Part shown: positions 50,576 to 59,275 of the stretch, one piece after another
Numbering within the stretch: the first letter of the stretch is position 1
Layout: each line of letters starts with the position of its first letter
Origin: DATMER01 sp963844885
GTDB taxonomy: Bacteria; Acidobacteriota; Thermoanaerobaculia; Multivoradales; UBA5704
Assembly: GCA_963844885.1 (NCBI GenBank)
Contig: CAWJQA010000006.1
Coordinates: 310,001-374,000 of the forward strand
Reading direction: 5' to 3'
DNA: 64,000 nucleotides
Program-made: the position numbers and the translations under genes
The notes under the pieces: model-generated
Told to the model about the DNA's origin: nothing
The model's database searches: none
What the model saw: only the letters and a program-made list of their open reading frames with translations

Positions 50576-51130
50576 ATGGACGAAACCGCTGACACCCTCT
50601 TGCGTATCCGGGAAGACGACTATGCGCTGATCCGCGGCGCCCTCGTCCGCGCCGTCACCCGCATCTGCCCCTCCTGGCTGTCCAGCCAGTCGGATGACAT
50701 TGTCCAGGCCGCCATGATCCGGGTCCTGGCCATCCATCAGAGGAGTGAGGGAAATGCACAGCTCTCTCCGTCTTACCTCAGGAAGGTGGCCTCCAGCGCC
50801 CTGATCGACGAGATCCGACGCAGGCGCCGCCTGAACGAGGCTCCGATCGAGATGGACGACGGCGGGATCGACCCGGAGGCCGAGCAGGTCTCCGGCATCC
50901 CGAACCCCGAAGCGAGATCCGGCGGACGGGAGATCGGCAAGGCGATCCGCGACTGTCTCCGCCACATGGTCGACGCCCGCCGCTCGGCAGTGGTTCTGCA
51001 TCTGCAAGGCCACAGTGTCCCGGAGATCGGGAAGCTGATGGGGTGGCCGGGCAAGCGGGCTGACAACCTGGTCTATCGTGGAATGAATGATTTGAGAGAG
51101 TGCCTGGAGTCGAAGGGGGTGACGCCATGA
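50576..51130 (+). CDS. Sigma-70-like (ECF-type) RNA polymerase sigma factor
   Basis: The 184-residue protein has a divergent region 2 (SQSDDIVQAAMIRVLAIHQ, YLRKVASSALIDEIRRRRRL) and region 4 (LRHMVDARRSAVVLHLQGHS, VPEIGKLMGWPGKRADNLVYRGMNDLRECL). Length and layout fit an ECF-type factor. It is followed by a zinc-finger anti-sigma gene with a four-base overlap. A candidate regulon is the two CHAT operons 5-8 kb downstream, which share an upstream sequence (55903-55928 and 58832-58857). Confidence 0.82.
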   Translation: MDETADTLLRIREDDYALIRGALVRAVTRICPSWLSSQSDDIVQAAMIRVLAIHQRSEGNAQLSPSYLRKVASSALIDEIRRRRRLNEAPIEMDDGGIDPEAEQVSGIPNPEARSGGREIGKAIRDCLRHMVDARRSAVVLHLQGHSVPEIGKLMGWPGKRADNLVYRGMNDLRECLESKGVTP

Positions 51131-51798
51131 CGACGAACGACGAGCTGATCCGCCTGCGGCAGGCGTTTGCCGCGCCGGCCGGACCGGCCCTCGAGCCCGA
51201 GGCCTGTCCGCCCTCGGACCGGATCTGGCTGGCGATCCGCGGCGAGCTGCCGCCGGGCGAGCTGCGCACGATCCTGGACCATATCGCCACCTGCCCGGCC
51301 TGCGCCGAAGACTGGCGCATCGCCATGGCGTTCGAGGAGGAGTCCCGCGCCGGCGCTGTAGTCCCGGCCGTTCCCGAACGCGTCCCCTCCTTCGTCGCCC
51401 GCTTCCGGCCCTGGCTGGTGGCGGCCGTCATGATCCTCGCGGCGGCCGGCGTGCTCCGGCTCAACCAGCCCAAGGTCCCCGATCCGGAGGCCGGTTATCG
51501 CGGCGACGAGACGACGGTCGAATCGCTCGTACCGCCGGACGCCTCGAAGCCCCGAGACCAGTTCATCCTCTCCTGGAAGGCGGTCCCCGGCGCCACATCC
51601 TACAGGCTCACCGTCACCGAACCGTCCACCATGACTACCCTCCTCGTGGAAGAGGAGATCGCGGCGACGAGCTACAAGGTGCCGGAGAGCGTCCTCGCGC
51701 CCATCCCCTCGGGCGCCAAGCTCCTCTGGCAGGTCTTCCCCGCCTTCCCGGACGGCAGTCATCCGGGGGAACCGACTTTCACGGTGCGCGTACGGTAG
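51127..51798 (+). CDS. Zinc-finger transmembrane anti-sigma factor
   Basis: The ATG at 51127 overlaps the sigma stop (ATGA). The 223-residue protein has an N-terminal HIATCPAC zinc-finger signature (HxxxCxxC), preceded by PPGELRTILD. One membrane helix comes next (WLVAAVMILAAAGVLRL). The periplasmic domain FILSWKAVPGATSYRLTVTE is fibronectin III-like and could bind an external ligand. It probably holds the upstream sigma factor inactive until a signal arrives. Confidence 0.85.
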   Translation: MTTNDELIRLRQAFAAPAGPALEPEACPPSDRIWLAIRGELPPGELRTILDHIATCPACAEDWRIAMAFEEESRAGAVVPAVPERVPSFVARFRPWLVAAVMILAAAGVLRLNQPKVPDPEAGYRGDETTVESLVPPDASKPRDQFILSWKAVPGATSYRLTVTEPSTMTTLLVEEEIAATSYKVPESVLAPIPSGAKLLWQVFPAFPDGSHPGEPTFTVRVR

Positions 51799-51804
51799 CC
51801 CGCC

Positions 51805-53109
51805 TCAGCGGTTGTAGGGATATTCGTTGACCCAGTGGAACCCCCGGCTGACGAGCTGGAATTTCGACTCGTCCATTCGGCGCAGGCGGGCGCGGATCTT
51901 CTGGCCGTCCAGCGTCCCTTCCATCTCCAACGCTCCGGCTGCGCTTTTCCGGTAGGCGAACACCGCCCGCCACTTCGGTTCCTTGTACTTCGTCAGGGTC
52001 ATCGTACCCTTCTTCTCATCCAACGCGAGCTTGAAGAACTGCCGGGACTTGTCGGCCGAGGCGTCCATGAGGCGGATGCTCATCATCCCGGGATAGTCGA
52101 AGATCACGTACCGCCAGCGGGTGCCGTCCGTGAGGAGAGCCGGCCGCGCCACCCTGTCGCTCACCATCTCCTCGGCGGTCCAGATACCATAGAGTGGGGG
52201 CCTGGGCCTGAGATCGCCGTACTGCCGGCTGCCCTGCCACGAGCCGTACAGCGACCAGCCGGCGAACAGCACCAGGAGCCCCACCGTGGTGAGATGAGCC
52301 ACGCGGTTGCGCCGCGGGTCCGCGAACAACGAGCGCTCCTCCATCCTCTCGACCCGCCGGTTGAGCAGGAACAGGTCCGCGAGCCGATCGAGGCCGGGCA
52401 GGGCCAGGAACGCGGCCATGAGAAGCAGGTGCGCCGAGAAGAGCTTGACCGGCACGTCGTAGCAGAGGTTCAGCATCAGCACGTTGGCCATGGCGCCGAT
52501 CGACACCAGAGCGCCCAGCAGCGTGGTGCGGCGGAAGGCGAGGAGGAAGCCGCCGAGCATCTCGACCATGCCGGTGAACATCGTGTACGCCGTCGACGCC
52601 CCCATGAAGTCCCAGACGAGCCCCATGGGCGACGACGACCCGATGGGTTGCAGCAGCTCGTCGAGCATCGGGAACACGAACTGCGACTTGATGGCCTTGG
52701 CCGCTCCGTACGTGATCATGGACGTGGCGAGGAAGAGGCGGACGTAGAACCGCAACCCGTCGTCGAGCCGCGGGTATTCGGTCCGCTTCCGGTCGAGCCA
52801 CGTCCAGACAGCCGCGGCCAGGACCGCCACCACGAAGTAGCAGAGCACCAGCACGTAGTCGTAGATGGTGTCGCCGCTGCCGTTGTGTTTGTTGTCCGCC
52901 TCCACGTGAAAGGCCATCCATCCGGTCCACGACACGATCGTGTTCCAGAGGGCCTCCCACGGCTTGCTCAGCACCTCGGCATGGGGGATGAGGTTGAGCG
53001 GAAAGGGGAAGCAGTAGAGGACGAGGTAGACGAACGAAAAGCGGAAGAGCACCCGCTTCAGCGGGCTCCACTCCGGGGCGTCCGGACGCGCGCTCTCCTG
53101 GGATGTCAT
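51805..53109 (-). CDS. DoxX-like membrane protein
   Basis: 434 residues with about eight membrane helices, for example FRFSFVYLVLYCFPFPLNLI, YVLVLCYFVVAVLAAAVWTW, ATSMITYGAAKAIKSQFVFP and MFTGMVEMLGGFLLAF. The YGxxKxxxxQF...GxxEmlgGxLLxF pattern is that of DoxX/DoxD-type proteins. A soluble C-terminal part follows (WRYVIFDYPGMMSIRLMDAS). Function in this genome unknown; DoxX relatives act in quinone or redox processes. Confidence 0.75.
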   Translation of the reverse strand: MTSQESARPDAPEWSPLKRVLFRFSFVYLVLYCFPFPLNLIPHAEVLSKPWEALWNTIVSWTGWMAFHVEADNKHNGSGDTIYDYVLVLCYFVVAVLAAAVWTWLDRKRTEYPRLDDGLRFYVRLFLATSMITYGAAKAIKSQFVFPMLDELLQPIGSSSPMGLVWDFMGASTAYTMFTGMVEMLGGFLLAFRRTTLLGALVSIGAMANVLMLNLCYDVPVKLFSAHLLLMAAFLALPGLDRLADLFLLNRRVERMEERSLFADPRRNRVAHLTTVGLLVLFAGWSLYGSWQGSRQYGDLRPRPPLYGIWTAEEMVSDRVARPALLTDGTRWRYVIFDYPGMMSIRLMDASADKSRQFFKLALDEKKGTMTLTKYKEPKWRAVFAYRKSAAGALEMEGTLDGQKIRARLRRMDESKFQLVSRGFHWVNEYPYNR

Positions 53110-53146
53110 CGCCTCCGGTCAAGATAGGCGGAACCCGGTTCCGCGG

Positions 53147-55789
53147 TCAAGGCTTCCCCGTGGCATTGATCACCGCGAACGGCGGTTCGATCTTGAAGGC
53201 TCCGGCTCCGGGGGAGGTCGAGATCCTCTCGCGTCCGAGGACGTCCCAGGTCCGGACGCGGTAATAGATCTTCCCTTCCGTCCGGAGCGCCTGCCAGGCC
53301 GCAGCGGGCAGATCGACCTCGGCCTGGCAGGCCTGGTCCGGCGGCACGGTCGGCACGGCCGTGGAGCCGGTGGTCCAGCGCTTCTTCGTGAACGCCGCGT
53401 CCGCGGCGGCTTCGACCTCGTAGCGGACGCCGCAGGACGGGTCGGCCGTGACCGCGATCCCCGCCGAGGAGAATCGATAGCCCGGACCGGTCCAGATCCG
53501 GAACCGCGGTGGCAGGCCTGTGCTCTTAAGGTAGTCGGCCTCCGGATGGACCACTCCGTCGACCACGGGGTCGTCCCCGGCGTCCTGGTCATCGATCTCG
53601 ATCACAGCCTCCGGAGCGGTGTCCTGGCCAGGGCAGGTCTCGGGGTCGCTGGTCTTGGGATCGCCGTCCAAGCAGTTGAACGGGGTGAGGAAAAAGCCCG
53701 CCTTCGCAAAGCCGCTCAGAACCTTGCTCACGGTCTGCCGGCCCACGCCGGGCGGCGCCGCGGCCCACTCTCCCACCATGCGCCGCTCCAGATCCTGGAG
53801 GTAGAGAAACACGTCCCGGTCGCACGAGGAGTAGCTCTTCCTGCCCTCCCCGTCGACCGTATACCCGGAGCAGGTGTTCTTCAGAAAGCCGAAGTCCCAA
53901 AGAGAGCGCAGGAGGCGCACCCAGTACTCTTCCGTGCCTCCGGCGAGGGCCTTGCTGCGCATCCCCGTCCGGATCTCCCACAACGCCGCGGCGGCGATCT
54001 GGCCGTTGGCATACTCCCCTTCGTTGATCCGGCGATGATTGGGGAAGCGGTCCGCGGGCAGTGAGGCCAACCTGGGGAAACCGCCGCCATCGCTCCCCCC
54101 GTCCTTGCAGTAAAGACTGGCGTCCACCTTGTCCAGATTCTTGGCCGTCCAGCCGGCAAAGCAGTTCGTCGAGGCATAGGAGAAGGCGAGGCCGTCCACG
54201 AAGTCGTGCAGGATGTTGTGGCCGAGCACGTCCGGCATCGCGCAAGGCTTGCGCCCGCACCAGCCGGCAGGGCGCCTCTCCTGCAGGCGCTGGACGAGCA
54301 GGTGGGACATCTCGTGAGCCATGACCGTCACGTCCTGGGCACCGTTCAGCCTCTTGCCCTCGACGAGAGGGCACTTCGCCTGGAAGAACCCTTCTCCGTC
54401 GGCCAGCCAGAGGGAGGATGCGGCGTCCGTCACCGTCGGCTTGCTGTCGTAGTAGGCGCCGCTTCCTCTGTCATCGTCCTTGTCCCGGAAGTCGACAACG
54501 ATGTCCAGGGGCCGCTCGGGGAAGGAAGGGACGGTGCCGGCGCTCCTGGCGATCTCACGGACGCTGTAGACATGGGAGTAGGCGTTGACGTGCCGGAACG
54601 CGGCGTTGTTCTGAGACGCGCAGACCGCGTCCTGATAGCGGCTGACAGGCGGCCGGTCGAAACCGGAGCCGGGCTCGAGCTCAACGGTGTCGCCGGCGCC
54701 ATCGGTCACCTGATGGAACACCCCCTTGAGGCGGAGGCCGAGCTTGCCATCCGGGAAGGGGTCGATCCGGAATGCGACCTTTTCGGTGCAGGGCCTGACG
54801 CCCGGCTTGCACAGCCCGGGGTCACGGCGCCAGCGCACCGCCGGAACCTCGACGGCGGCGTTGTCCCATTGAGCGGCCACGCGAAGGAGTTCCCCATTGT
54901 CCGCATCCGCCCAGACCATCCAACTCTCCGGCCTGTCCGGAAGGCCCATCAGAACCCTCCAGGCATACCGCAGGGCCGTGACCCGCTCTCCTCCCTGCGC
55001 TCCCTGTGATACCGCCATGCCGTGCGGGATGAGGACAAGCTCGGGCTCCCCGATCGGCACCGGCTCGCGGCCGGCCACAGCCAGGCGGCGGCCGGCCGCC
55101 TTCAGCAGCCTGGCCTGCCGCCCCGCATCGGCCCGGTTCGCGACGGCGTAGCGGTTGAACAGCGAGCCGTGGACCAGGGAGACGCTCTCACCTTTCCGTT
55201 GGAAGGCGGAGATCCCGGCACCGTCGATCGGCACGCCTCCCACGAGCTGCGTGAAGGGGTATTGGAATGTGGCCCGCTCCAGGTCGGCCTTGAATTCCGC
55301 GAAGCTCAGGCCGTAGGCGTCCTGCATCGCGGCTTCGACCACCGGAGAGGGCGGCCTGTCGCCGCGCAGGGCGGCGCAGACCTCGGCGGAGGTGCCGTCC
55401 TCCTGAAGCGCCGCCTCCCGGCAGATCTCGACGGCCAGGCCCGCGAGGTCGGGCACCGGCAAGGCGAGAGGCTCGGCCGGCGGCGCCAGCTCCGCAAGGC
55501 TCCGGCTGAAGCCCACAGCCCGGAGGACCGGCTCGATCTGCTCCAGAGCCTGCCCCGGCGACAGATTCTCCTGCGCGCGGACCGGCAGGACCACCGAGAA
55601 GGCGCCGCCGTCGAAGCCGGGATACGACAGGGTGACGCCTTCCGGCACCGGACCGCCGGGGGGCATCTGGATGAGGGCCTGGACCGGGACGGCCGGCGTC
55701 GCCGGGCCGCCTCCCAGGCCGCCACAGGCGCAGCCGCCGAAGGCCAAGGCCGCGAGCGGGCCGCCGATCCTTTGGAAGGTCCAACGCAT
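53147..55789 (-). CDS. Lipoprotein zinc metalloprotease (HExxH)
   Basis: I start at the ATG at 55789 (MRWTFQRIGGPLAALAFGGC), which has AGGA about 8 bases before it and gives a lipoprotein signal with the lipidated Cys about residue 20 (FGGC). The mature protein has TVMAHEMSHLLVQRLQERRP, an HExxH zinc site, and EGEYANGQIAAAALWEIRTG in the position where fungalysin/thermolysin-like proteases have the third zinc ligand Glu (GEVWAxxLWE-like). Several Cys pairs (KPGVRPC, GWCGRKPC) suggest disulfides. The C-terminal ~200 residues are β-rich. It is a surface-anchored protease of M36-like type; substrate unknown. Confidence 0.78.
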   Translation of the reverse strand: MRWTFQRIGGPLAALAFGGCACGGLGGGPATPAVPVQALIQMPPGGPVPEGVTLSYPGFDGGAFSVVLPVRAQENLSPGQALEQIEPVLRAVGFSRSLAELAPPAEPLALPVPDLAGLAVEICREAALQEDGTSAEVCAALRGDRPPSPVVEAAMQDAYGLSFAEFKADLERATFQYPFTQLVGGVPIDGAGISAFQRKGESVSLVHGSLFNRYAVANRADAGRQARLLKAAGRRLAVAGREPVPIGEPELVLIPHGMAVSQGAQGGERVTALRYAWRVLMGLPDRPESWMVWADADNGELLRVAAQWDNAAVEVPAVRWRRDPGLCKPGVRPCTEKVAFRIDPFPDGKLGLRLKGVFHQVTDGAGDTVELEPGSGFDRPPVSRYQDAVCASQNNAAFRHVNAYSHVYSVREIARSAGTVPSFPERPLDIVVDFRDKDDDRGSGAYYDSKPTVTDAASSLWLADGEGFFQAKCPLVEGKRLNGAQDVTVMAHEMSHLLVQRLQERRPAGWCGRKPCAMPDVLGHNILHDFVDGLAFSYASTNCFAGWTAKNLDKVDASLYCKDGGSDGGGFPRLASLPADRFPNHRRINEGEYANGQIAAAALWEIRTGMRSKALAGGTEEYWVRLLRSLWDFGFLKNTCSGYTVDGEGRKSYSSCDRDVFLYLQDLERRMVGEWAAAPPGVGRQTVSKVLSGFAKAGFFLTPFNCLDGDPKTSDPETCPGQDTAPEAVIEIDDQDAGDDPVVDGVVHPEADYLKSTGLPPRFRIWTGPGYRFSSAGIAVTADPSCGVRYEVEAAADAAFTKKRWTTGSTAVPTVPPDQACQAEVDLPAAAWQALRTEGKIYYRVRTWDVLGRERISTSPGAGAFKIEPPFAVINATGKP

Positions 55790-55902
55790 TTTCGCTATCC
55801 TGGACATGAGCATGCTCCATGATATGGCTTGAGGCAATCAGAAAGACGGCGTCCCTTTCGAGACGAACCTCCGAGGCGGACCTCCTCATCTTCATCCGAA
55901 CG

Positions 55903-55928
55903 TGAGGGGATCGGGCTCCTCGGTTCGT
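55903..55928 (+). promoter_or_regulatory. Conserved upstream element of the first CHAT operon
   Basis: TGAGGGGATCGG, 8 bases, GTTCGT. The same 12-mer and hexamer with the same spacing recur at 58832-58857. Each lies about 110 bases before the short ORF that precedes a CHAT gene. It may be a sigma factor promoter or operator; which strand and factor act is not known. Confidence 0.45.
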
Positions 55929-56011
55929 CATTCCAGTCCAGGAGCGAGCATGCTCCTCAAGGCCAACCCGGGAGGCCATGTCGGTCTCCCATCCTGACAG
56001 GGAGGGATGAC

Positions 56012-56167
56012 ATGAAGGCTTCGACTGCAACGAAGAAGAAGACCACCACCACGAGGATCAAGAACAAGCCGCGCCCGCGGAAGCCGCCCGTCCGACCCGG
56101 CGGCGGCGGCGGCGAAGGCGAGACCGGAGGTTCCGGAAACAACGGCTCGGGGCTCACCAAACCGTGA
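56012..56167 (+). CDS. 51-residue basic/Gly-rich peptide upstream of TPR-CHAT
   Basis: ATG at 56012 follows GGGAGGGATGAC, an excellent ribosome site. The product starts MKASTATKKKTTTTRIKNKP and is Lys/Thr/Pro-rich for ~30 residues, then PVRPGGGGGEGETGGSGNNG and a C-terminal SGLTKP. It is very likely disordered; no signal peptide. The stop overlaps the GTG start of the TPR-CHAT gene (GTGA). As with the 48- and 78-residue peptides, it immediately precedes a CHAT gene. Possible substrate, trigger or regulator of the protease; no homolog recognised. Confidence 0.65.
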   Translation: MKASTATKKKTTTTRIKNKPRPRKPPVRPGGGGGEGETGGSGNNGSGLTKP

Positions 56168-58806
56168 ACATCTTTGGCGGGGCGGCCGGCCGATCGGGCC
56201 GGCCGCTCTTTTCCTTCGTGGGTCTCGTCCTCTTCAGCCTGGCGGCAGGGCACTCCAGCGCGCTGGCGCGAGCCGAAAGCCCTCCGTCCCTGACCGAGTG
56301 CGAAGCCCGATTCGCCGCGGACTCCGCGGCCGAAGCCTCTTCGTCCTGCTTTCTCGATGCAGCCAAAACCTCGAAGACCGAAGCGGTCCAACACGTGGAG
56401 GCCCTCCTCCGGCTTCATCCGGGCAACGCCTGGCTGACTTTCTACCTGGGCAGCCTGCTCTGGGACGAGCCTGTCCGCTCGGCGGAGCTGTACGCAACCG
56501 CGGCCGACCTGCTGAAGGAGCGCGGGATCGCCTTGGGAGAGGTCCGAGCCTGCTCGAACCTCTACACCCAGCTCCTGCGGCAGGATCGGCAGAGCGAGAC
56601 GGCGGCGTGGGTGGACCGCGCCATGCGCGTGGCCGCGGCCTCCGGCGACCGTCTTGCGCTCATCAGGGCGCAGATTCTCAAATCCTTGTATCTTTGGAAC
56701 CGGAAGGAGGATCTTCCCCAAGCTTACGGGTTGCTCCTCGAAGCCCGGCAGAAGCTGGTCTCCAGCGATCCGTACCCCATGCGGCGGGACTGCCTCATCA
56801 ACCTCGCCACCCTCGCCGTGGATCTCGGCCGGCTGGACGAGGCACAGAGGCTCGCGCAGGCTGCGGTGGCACTGGCCACGAGCAACGGCGACCCCTATGC
56901 CGAAGCCTCGGCCCGGTACAGCCTGCTGCGGGCCGTACGCGACGAGATGTACCTGCTGCCCAATCCCGGCGACCGGGAACGGGCCCTCGATCTCGCGCAG
57001 CAGACTCTGGACGCCGCCTCGGCATCGGGCCATCGGGAGATCGAGAGCAAGACCCACGCCGTCCTGGGGCTTCTGACCGGCGGCTCCGAGAGCGAGCTCC
57101 ATTTCCAGCGCTGCTACGAGCTGGCGGAGAACGGGAAAGACAGGAGCTACTGCCGGAGCCAGCAGGCCCGGCGTCTCACCGCGGAGGATCCGCAACGCGC
57201 CCTGCGGCTCTTGGACGAAGCCCTGGACCTCGCCCGCGAGGCCGAGGCCTCCTGGGAGACCGCCTTCGCCTGGCGCGAGCGCATGCGGGTGAGCTGGCGG
57301 CTGGGATCGCCCGAGCAGGCGGTCGCGGAATCCATGACCGCCCTCCAGGCGATCGAGCTGCTGCGTGACCTCCAGGCTCCCAGCGAGGGCCGGGCGGAGG
57401 TCTTCACTCTCTGGGCCAGCCACTACCATTGGCTCGCCGGCCGGCTCCTGGAGACTGTCGAAGCCGGCAACCACCCGGCCCTCGATACGGCGTTCCTGGT
57501 CCAGGAGAGGATGCGGGCCCGCGCCCTGATCGATTCTCTGGCGGCGTCGGACGCCGCGCCGGCAGGAACCCCCCGTCCACCCACATTCGCCACGTTGTCA
57601 CAGGTACGCCAGGCGCTGGCTCCGGACGAGGCGCTCCTCTCCTTCCAGATCGCCCCCTGGGAGGACATGGTCGGCGACTTCGCGGGCGGCGCCTGGCTCA
57701 CCGTGGCCACCCGCGGCGGTGCGACCGTTCACCCCCTGCGCTCGGCCCTCGCGGAGAGAACCCGTCTGCGTCCGGCGGTGGAGGTCTTCTCCGGTCTCTT
57801 CCAGGGCAACGGTGATGATGACGCCGCCGCCGCCGCGCTCTACCAGGCGCTGCTGGCTGACGGCCTGTCGGAGCTCGGGCCGGGCATCCGGCGGCTGATC
57901 ATCGTACCCGACGACGTGCTCCATCTCCTGCCGTTTGCCGCCCTGCGGCCCGCCCCAGGCGGAGCGCCGCTGGCCACCCGCTACGAGATCGCCTTGACGC
58001 CGTCGGCCACCCTCTGGCTGCAATGGCGGCAGGAGGCATCGGCCGCCACCGGGACTTCGGCCCTGGTTCTGGCCGACCCGGTATCGGCCGTAGCGCCGGC
58101 CTCGACCCGCGCCGCCGGTTTCGCTTCGCCGAGCCTGGGCGCGCTCCCCTGGGCGCGGCTGGAAGGCAAGGCGGTGCTGCGGCACCTCGGCTGGGGAAGC
58201 CGGCTGCTCGTGGGCGCGGATGCCAGCGAGGCCTATCTCAAGACCGGCCCTGTCCCCTACGGCATCCTCCACTTCGCGACCCACACCTGGACGAGCGACA
58301 ACGAGCCCGACCAGTCGTACGTTCTCCTCGCCCCGGGAGCCTCCAACCAGGACGGCAGGCTTCACCCCAGCGAGATCGTCGACCTCGACCTCCATGGCCG
58401 CATCGTGGTGCTCTCCACCTGCAGCAGCGCATCCGGAAAAATCCTGCGCGGCGAGGGAGTCCTGGGGCTGGCCCGGGCTTTCTTCCAGGCCGGAGCCAAC
58501 ACCGTCGTGGCGACCCTGTGGCCGCTGCGGGACGACGACGGCGAAGCTCTGTTCGACCGCTTCTACGGCCACCTGGGCGAGGGGATGAGCGTGGCCGCCT
58601 CCCTCCACGCCGCCCAGCGCGATCGCATGGCCGAAGGCGCCGCGCCTGCCGCCTGGGCCGGCGTGGTCGTCCTCGGCGACGGCGACCGCGTGCCGATCCC
58701 GGGCGGCCGGTGGCTGCTTCCCCGCTTCGCGGTACCCCTGGCGCTGGCGGCCTCCGGCCTGCTGGTGCTCGTCTTCCTGGCGCGCCGCCGCCACGTTCGC
58801 GCATAG
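56164..58806 (+). CDS. Exported TPR-CHAT protease with C-terminal membrane anchor
   Basis: From the GTG at 56164 the 880-residue protein has a signal peptide (SFVGLVLFSLAAGHSSALARA), a conserved ECEARF...C pair near the mature N-terminus, TPR units, and a CHAT domain with His in LHFATHTW and Cys in VVLSTCSSASG. It ends with a transmembrane helix (FAVPLALAASGLLVLVFLARR) and a short basic tail. The topology puts the TPRs and protease in the periplasm, anchored at the C-terminus. The whole layout is repeated in the next CHAT gene, its tandem paralog. Translation is coupled to the 51-residue peptide. Confidence 0.9.
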   Translation: MNIFGGAAGRSGRPLFSFVGLVLFSLAAGHSSALARAESPPSLTECEARFAADSAAEASSSCFLDAAKTSKTEAVQHVEALLRLHPGNAWLTFYLGSLLWDEPVRSAELYATAADLLKERGIALGEVRACSNLYTQLLRQDRQSETAAWVDRAMRVAAASGDRLALIRAQILKSLYLWNRKEDLPQAYGLLLEARQKLVSSDPYPMRRDCLINLATLAVDLGRLDEAQRLAQAAVALATSNGDPYAEASARYSLLRAVRDEMYLLPNPGDRERALDLAQQTLDAASASGHREIESKTHAVLGLLTGGSESELHFQRCYELAENGKDRSYCRSQQARRLTAEDPQRALRLLDEALDLAREAEASWETAFAWRERMRVSWRLGSPEQAVAESMTALQAIELLRDLQAPSEGRAEVFTLWASHYHWLAGRLLETVEAGNHPALDTAFLVQERMRARALIDSLAASDAAPAGTPRPPTFATLSQVRQALAPDEALLSFQIAPWEDMVGDFAGGAWLTVATRGGATVHPLRSALAERTRLRPAVEVFSGLFQGNGDDDAAAAALYQALLADGLSELGPGIRRLIIVPDDVLHLLPFAALRPAPGGAPLATRYEIALTPSATLWLQWRQEASAATGTSALVLADPVSAVAPASTRAAGFASPSLGALPWARLEGKAVLRHLGWGSRLLVGADASEAYLKTGPVPYGILHFATHTWTSDNEPDQSYVLLAPGASNQDGRLHPSEIVDLDLHGRIVVLSTCSSASGKILRGEGVLGLARAFFQAGANTVVATLWPLRDDDGEALFDRFYGHLGEGMSVAASLHAAQRDRMAEGAAPAAWAGVVVLGDGDRVPIPGGRWLLPRFAVPLALAASGLLVLVFLARRRHVRA

Positions 58807-58831
58807 CCATCCAAGAATTTTTTCTCGCGGC

Positions 58832-58857
58832 TGAGGGGATCGGCCGGCGCCGTTCGT
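58832..58857 (+). promoter_or_regulatory. Conserved upstream element of the second CHAT operon
   Basis: TGAGGGGATCGG, 8 bases, GTTCGT, identical in sequence and spacing to 55903-55928 and similarly placed (about 115 bases before a short ORF). The intervening bases and flanks differ, so conservation of the two blocks suggests function. Confidence 0.45.
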
Positions 58858-58946
58858 TCCCTTGAGACGAGACCGGGAGCGAAGGAGTGAGAGTGGAACG
58901 AACCGCCTTCCTCTCGCGCCCAAACGAAAAAACAAGGAGGAGAGTC

Positions 58947-59183
58947 ATGTCCACTCCGCAGGCGGTGACGTTCACGATCGGCGTTCCCTACATCGGCCAG
59001 GACGGCACGGAACAGGTACGGCAGTGTGTCCTCACGCTCTCGGTCTCGATCGACGACCCGGTCACCTCCTGTGAAGGAGGCGAGGGGCTCGGGGAGATCA
59101 CCATCCAGGGTGCGGTCATGCCTGTGGAGGATCCACGGGGCGGCTCCACGTCGATGTCGACGGATTTGCAAATGGCCGCCTGA
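58947..59183 (+). CDS. 78-residue protein upstream of second TPR-CHAT
   Basis: ATG at 58947 follows AAGGAGGAGAG, a very strong ribosome site. The product (MSTPQAVTFTIGVPYIGQDG, then QCVLTLSVSIDDPVTSCEGG and GEITIQGAVMPVED) is β-strand-rich with two Cys residues and no signal peptide. A Ser/Thr-rich end closes it. It differs in sequence from the other two short ORFs, but occupies the same position immediately before a CHAT gene (92 bases). I propose a partner or substrate; no family recognised. Confidence 0.65.
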   Translation: MSTPQAVTFTIGVPYIGQDGTEQVRQCVLTLSVSIDDPVTSCEGGEGLGEITIQGAVMPVEDPRGGSTSMSTDLQMAA

Positions 59184-59275
59184 GCCATCCGATATCCCTG
59201 GATCGCGGGTACGGCGGGAGGGTGGCAAGCCCTGCCCGCCGTTTCGTTTATGTGAGGATTCCCTATACTGATCCG

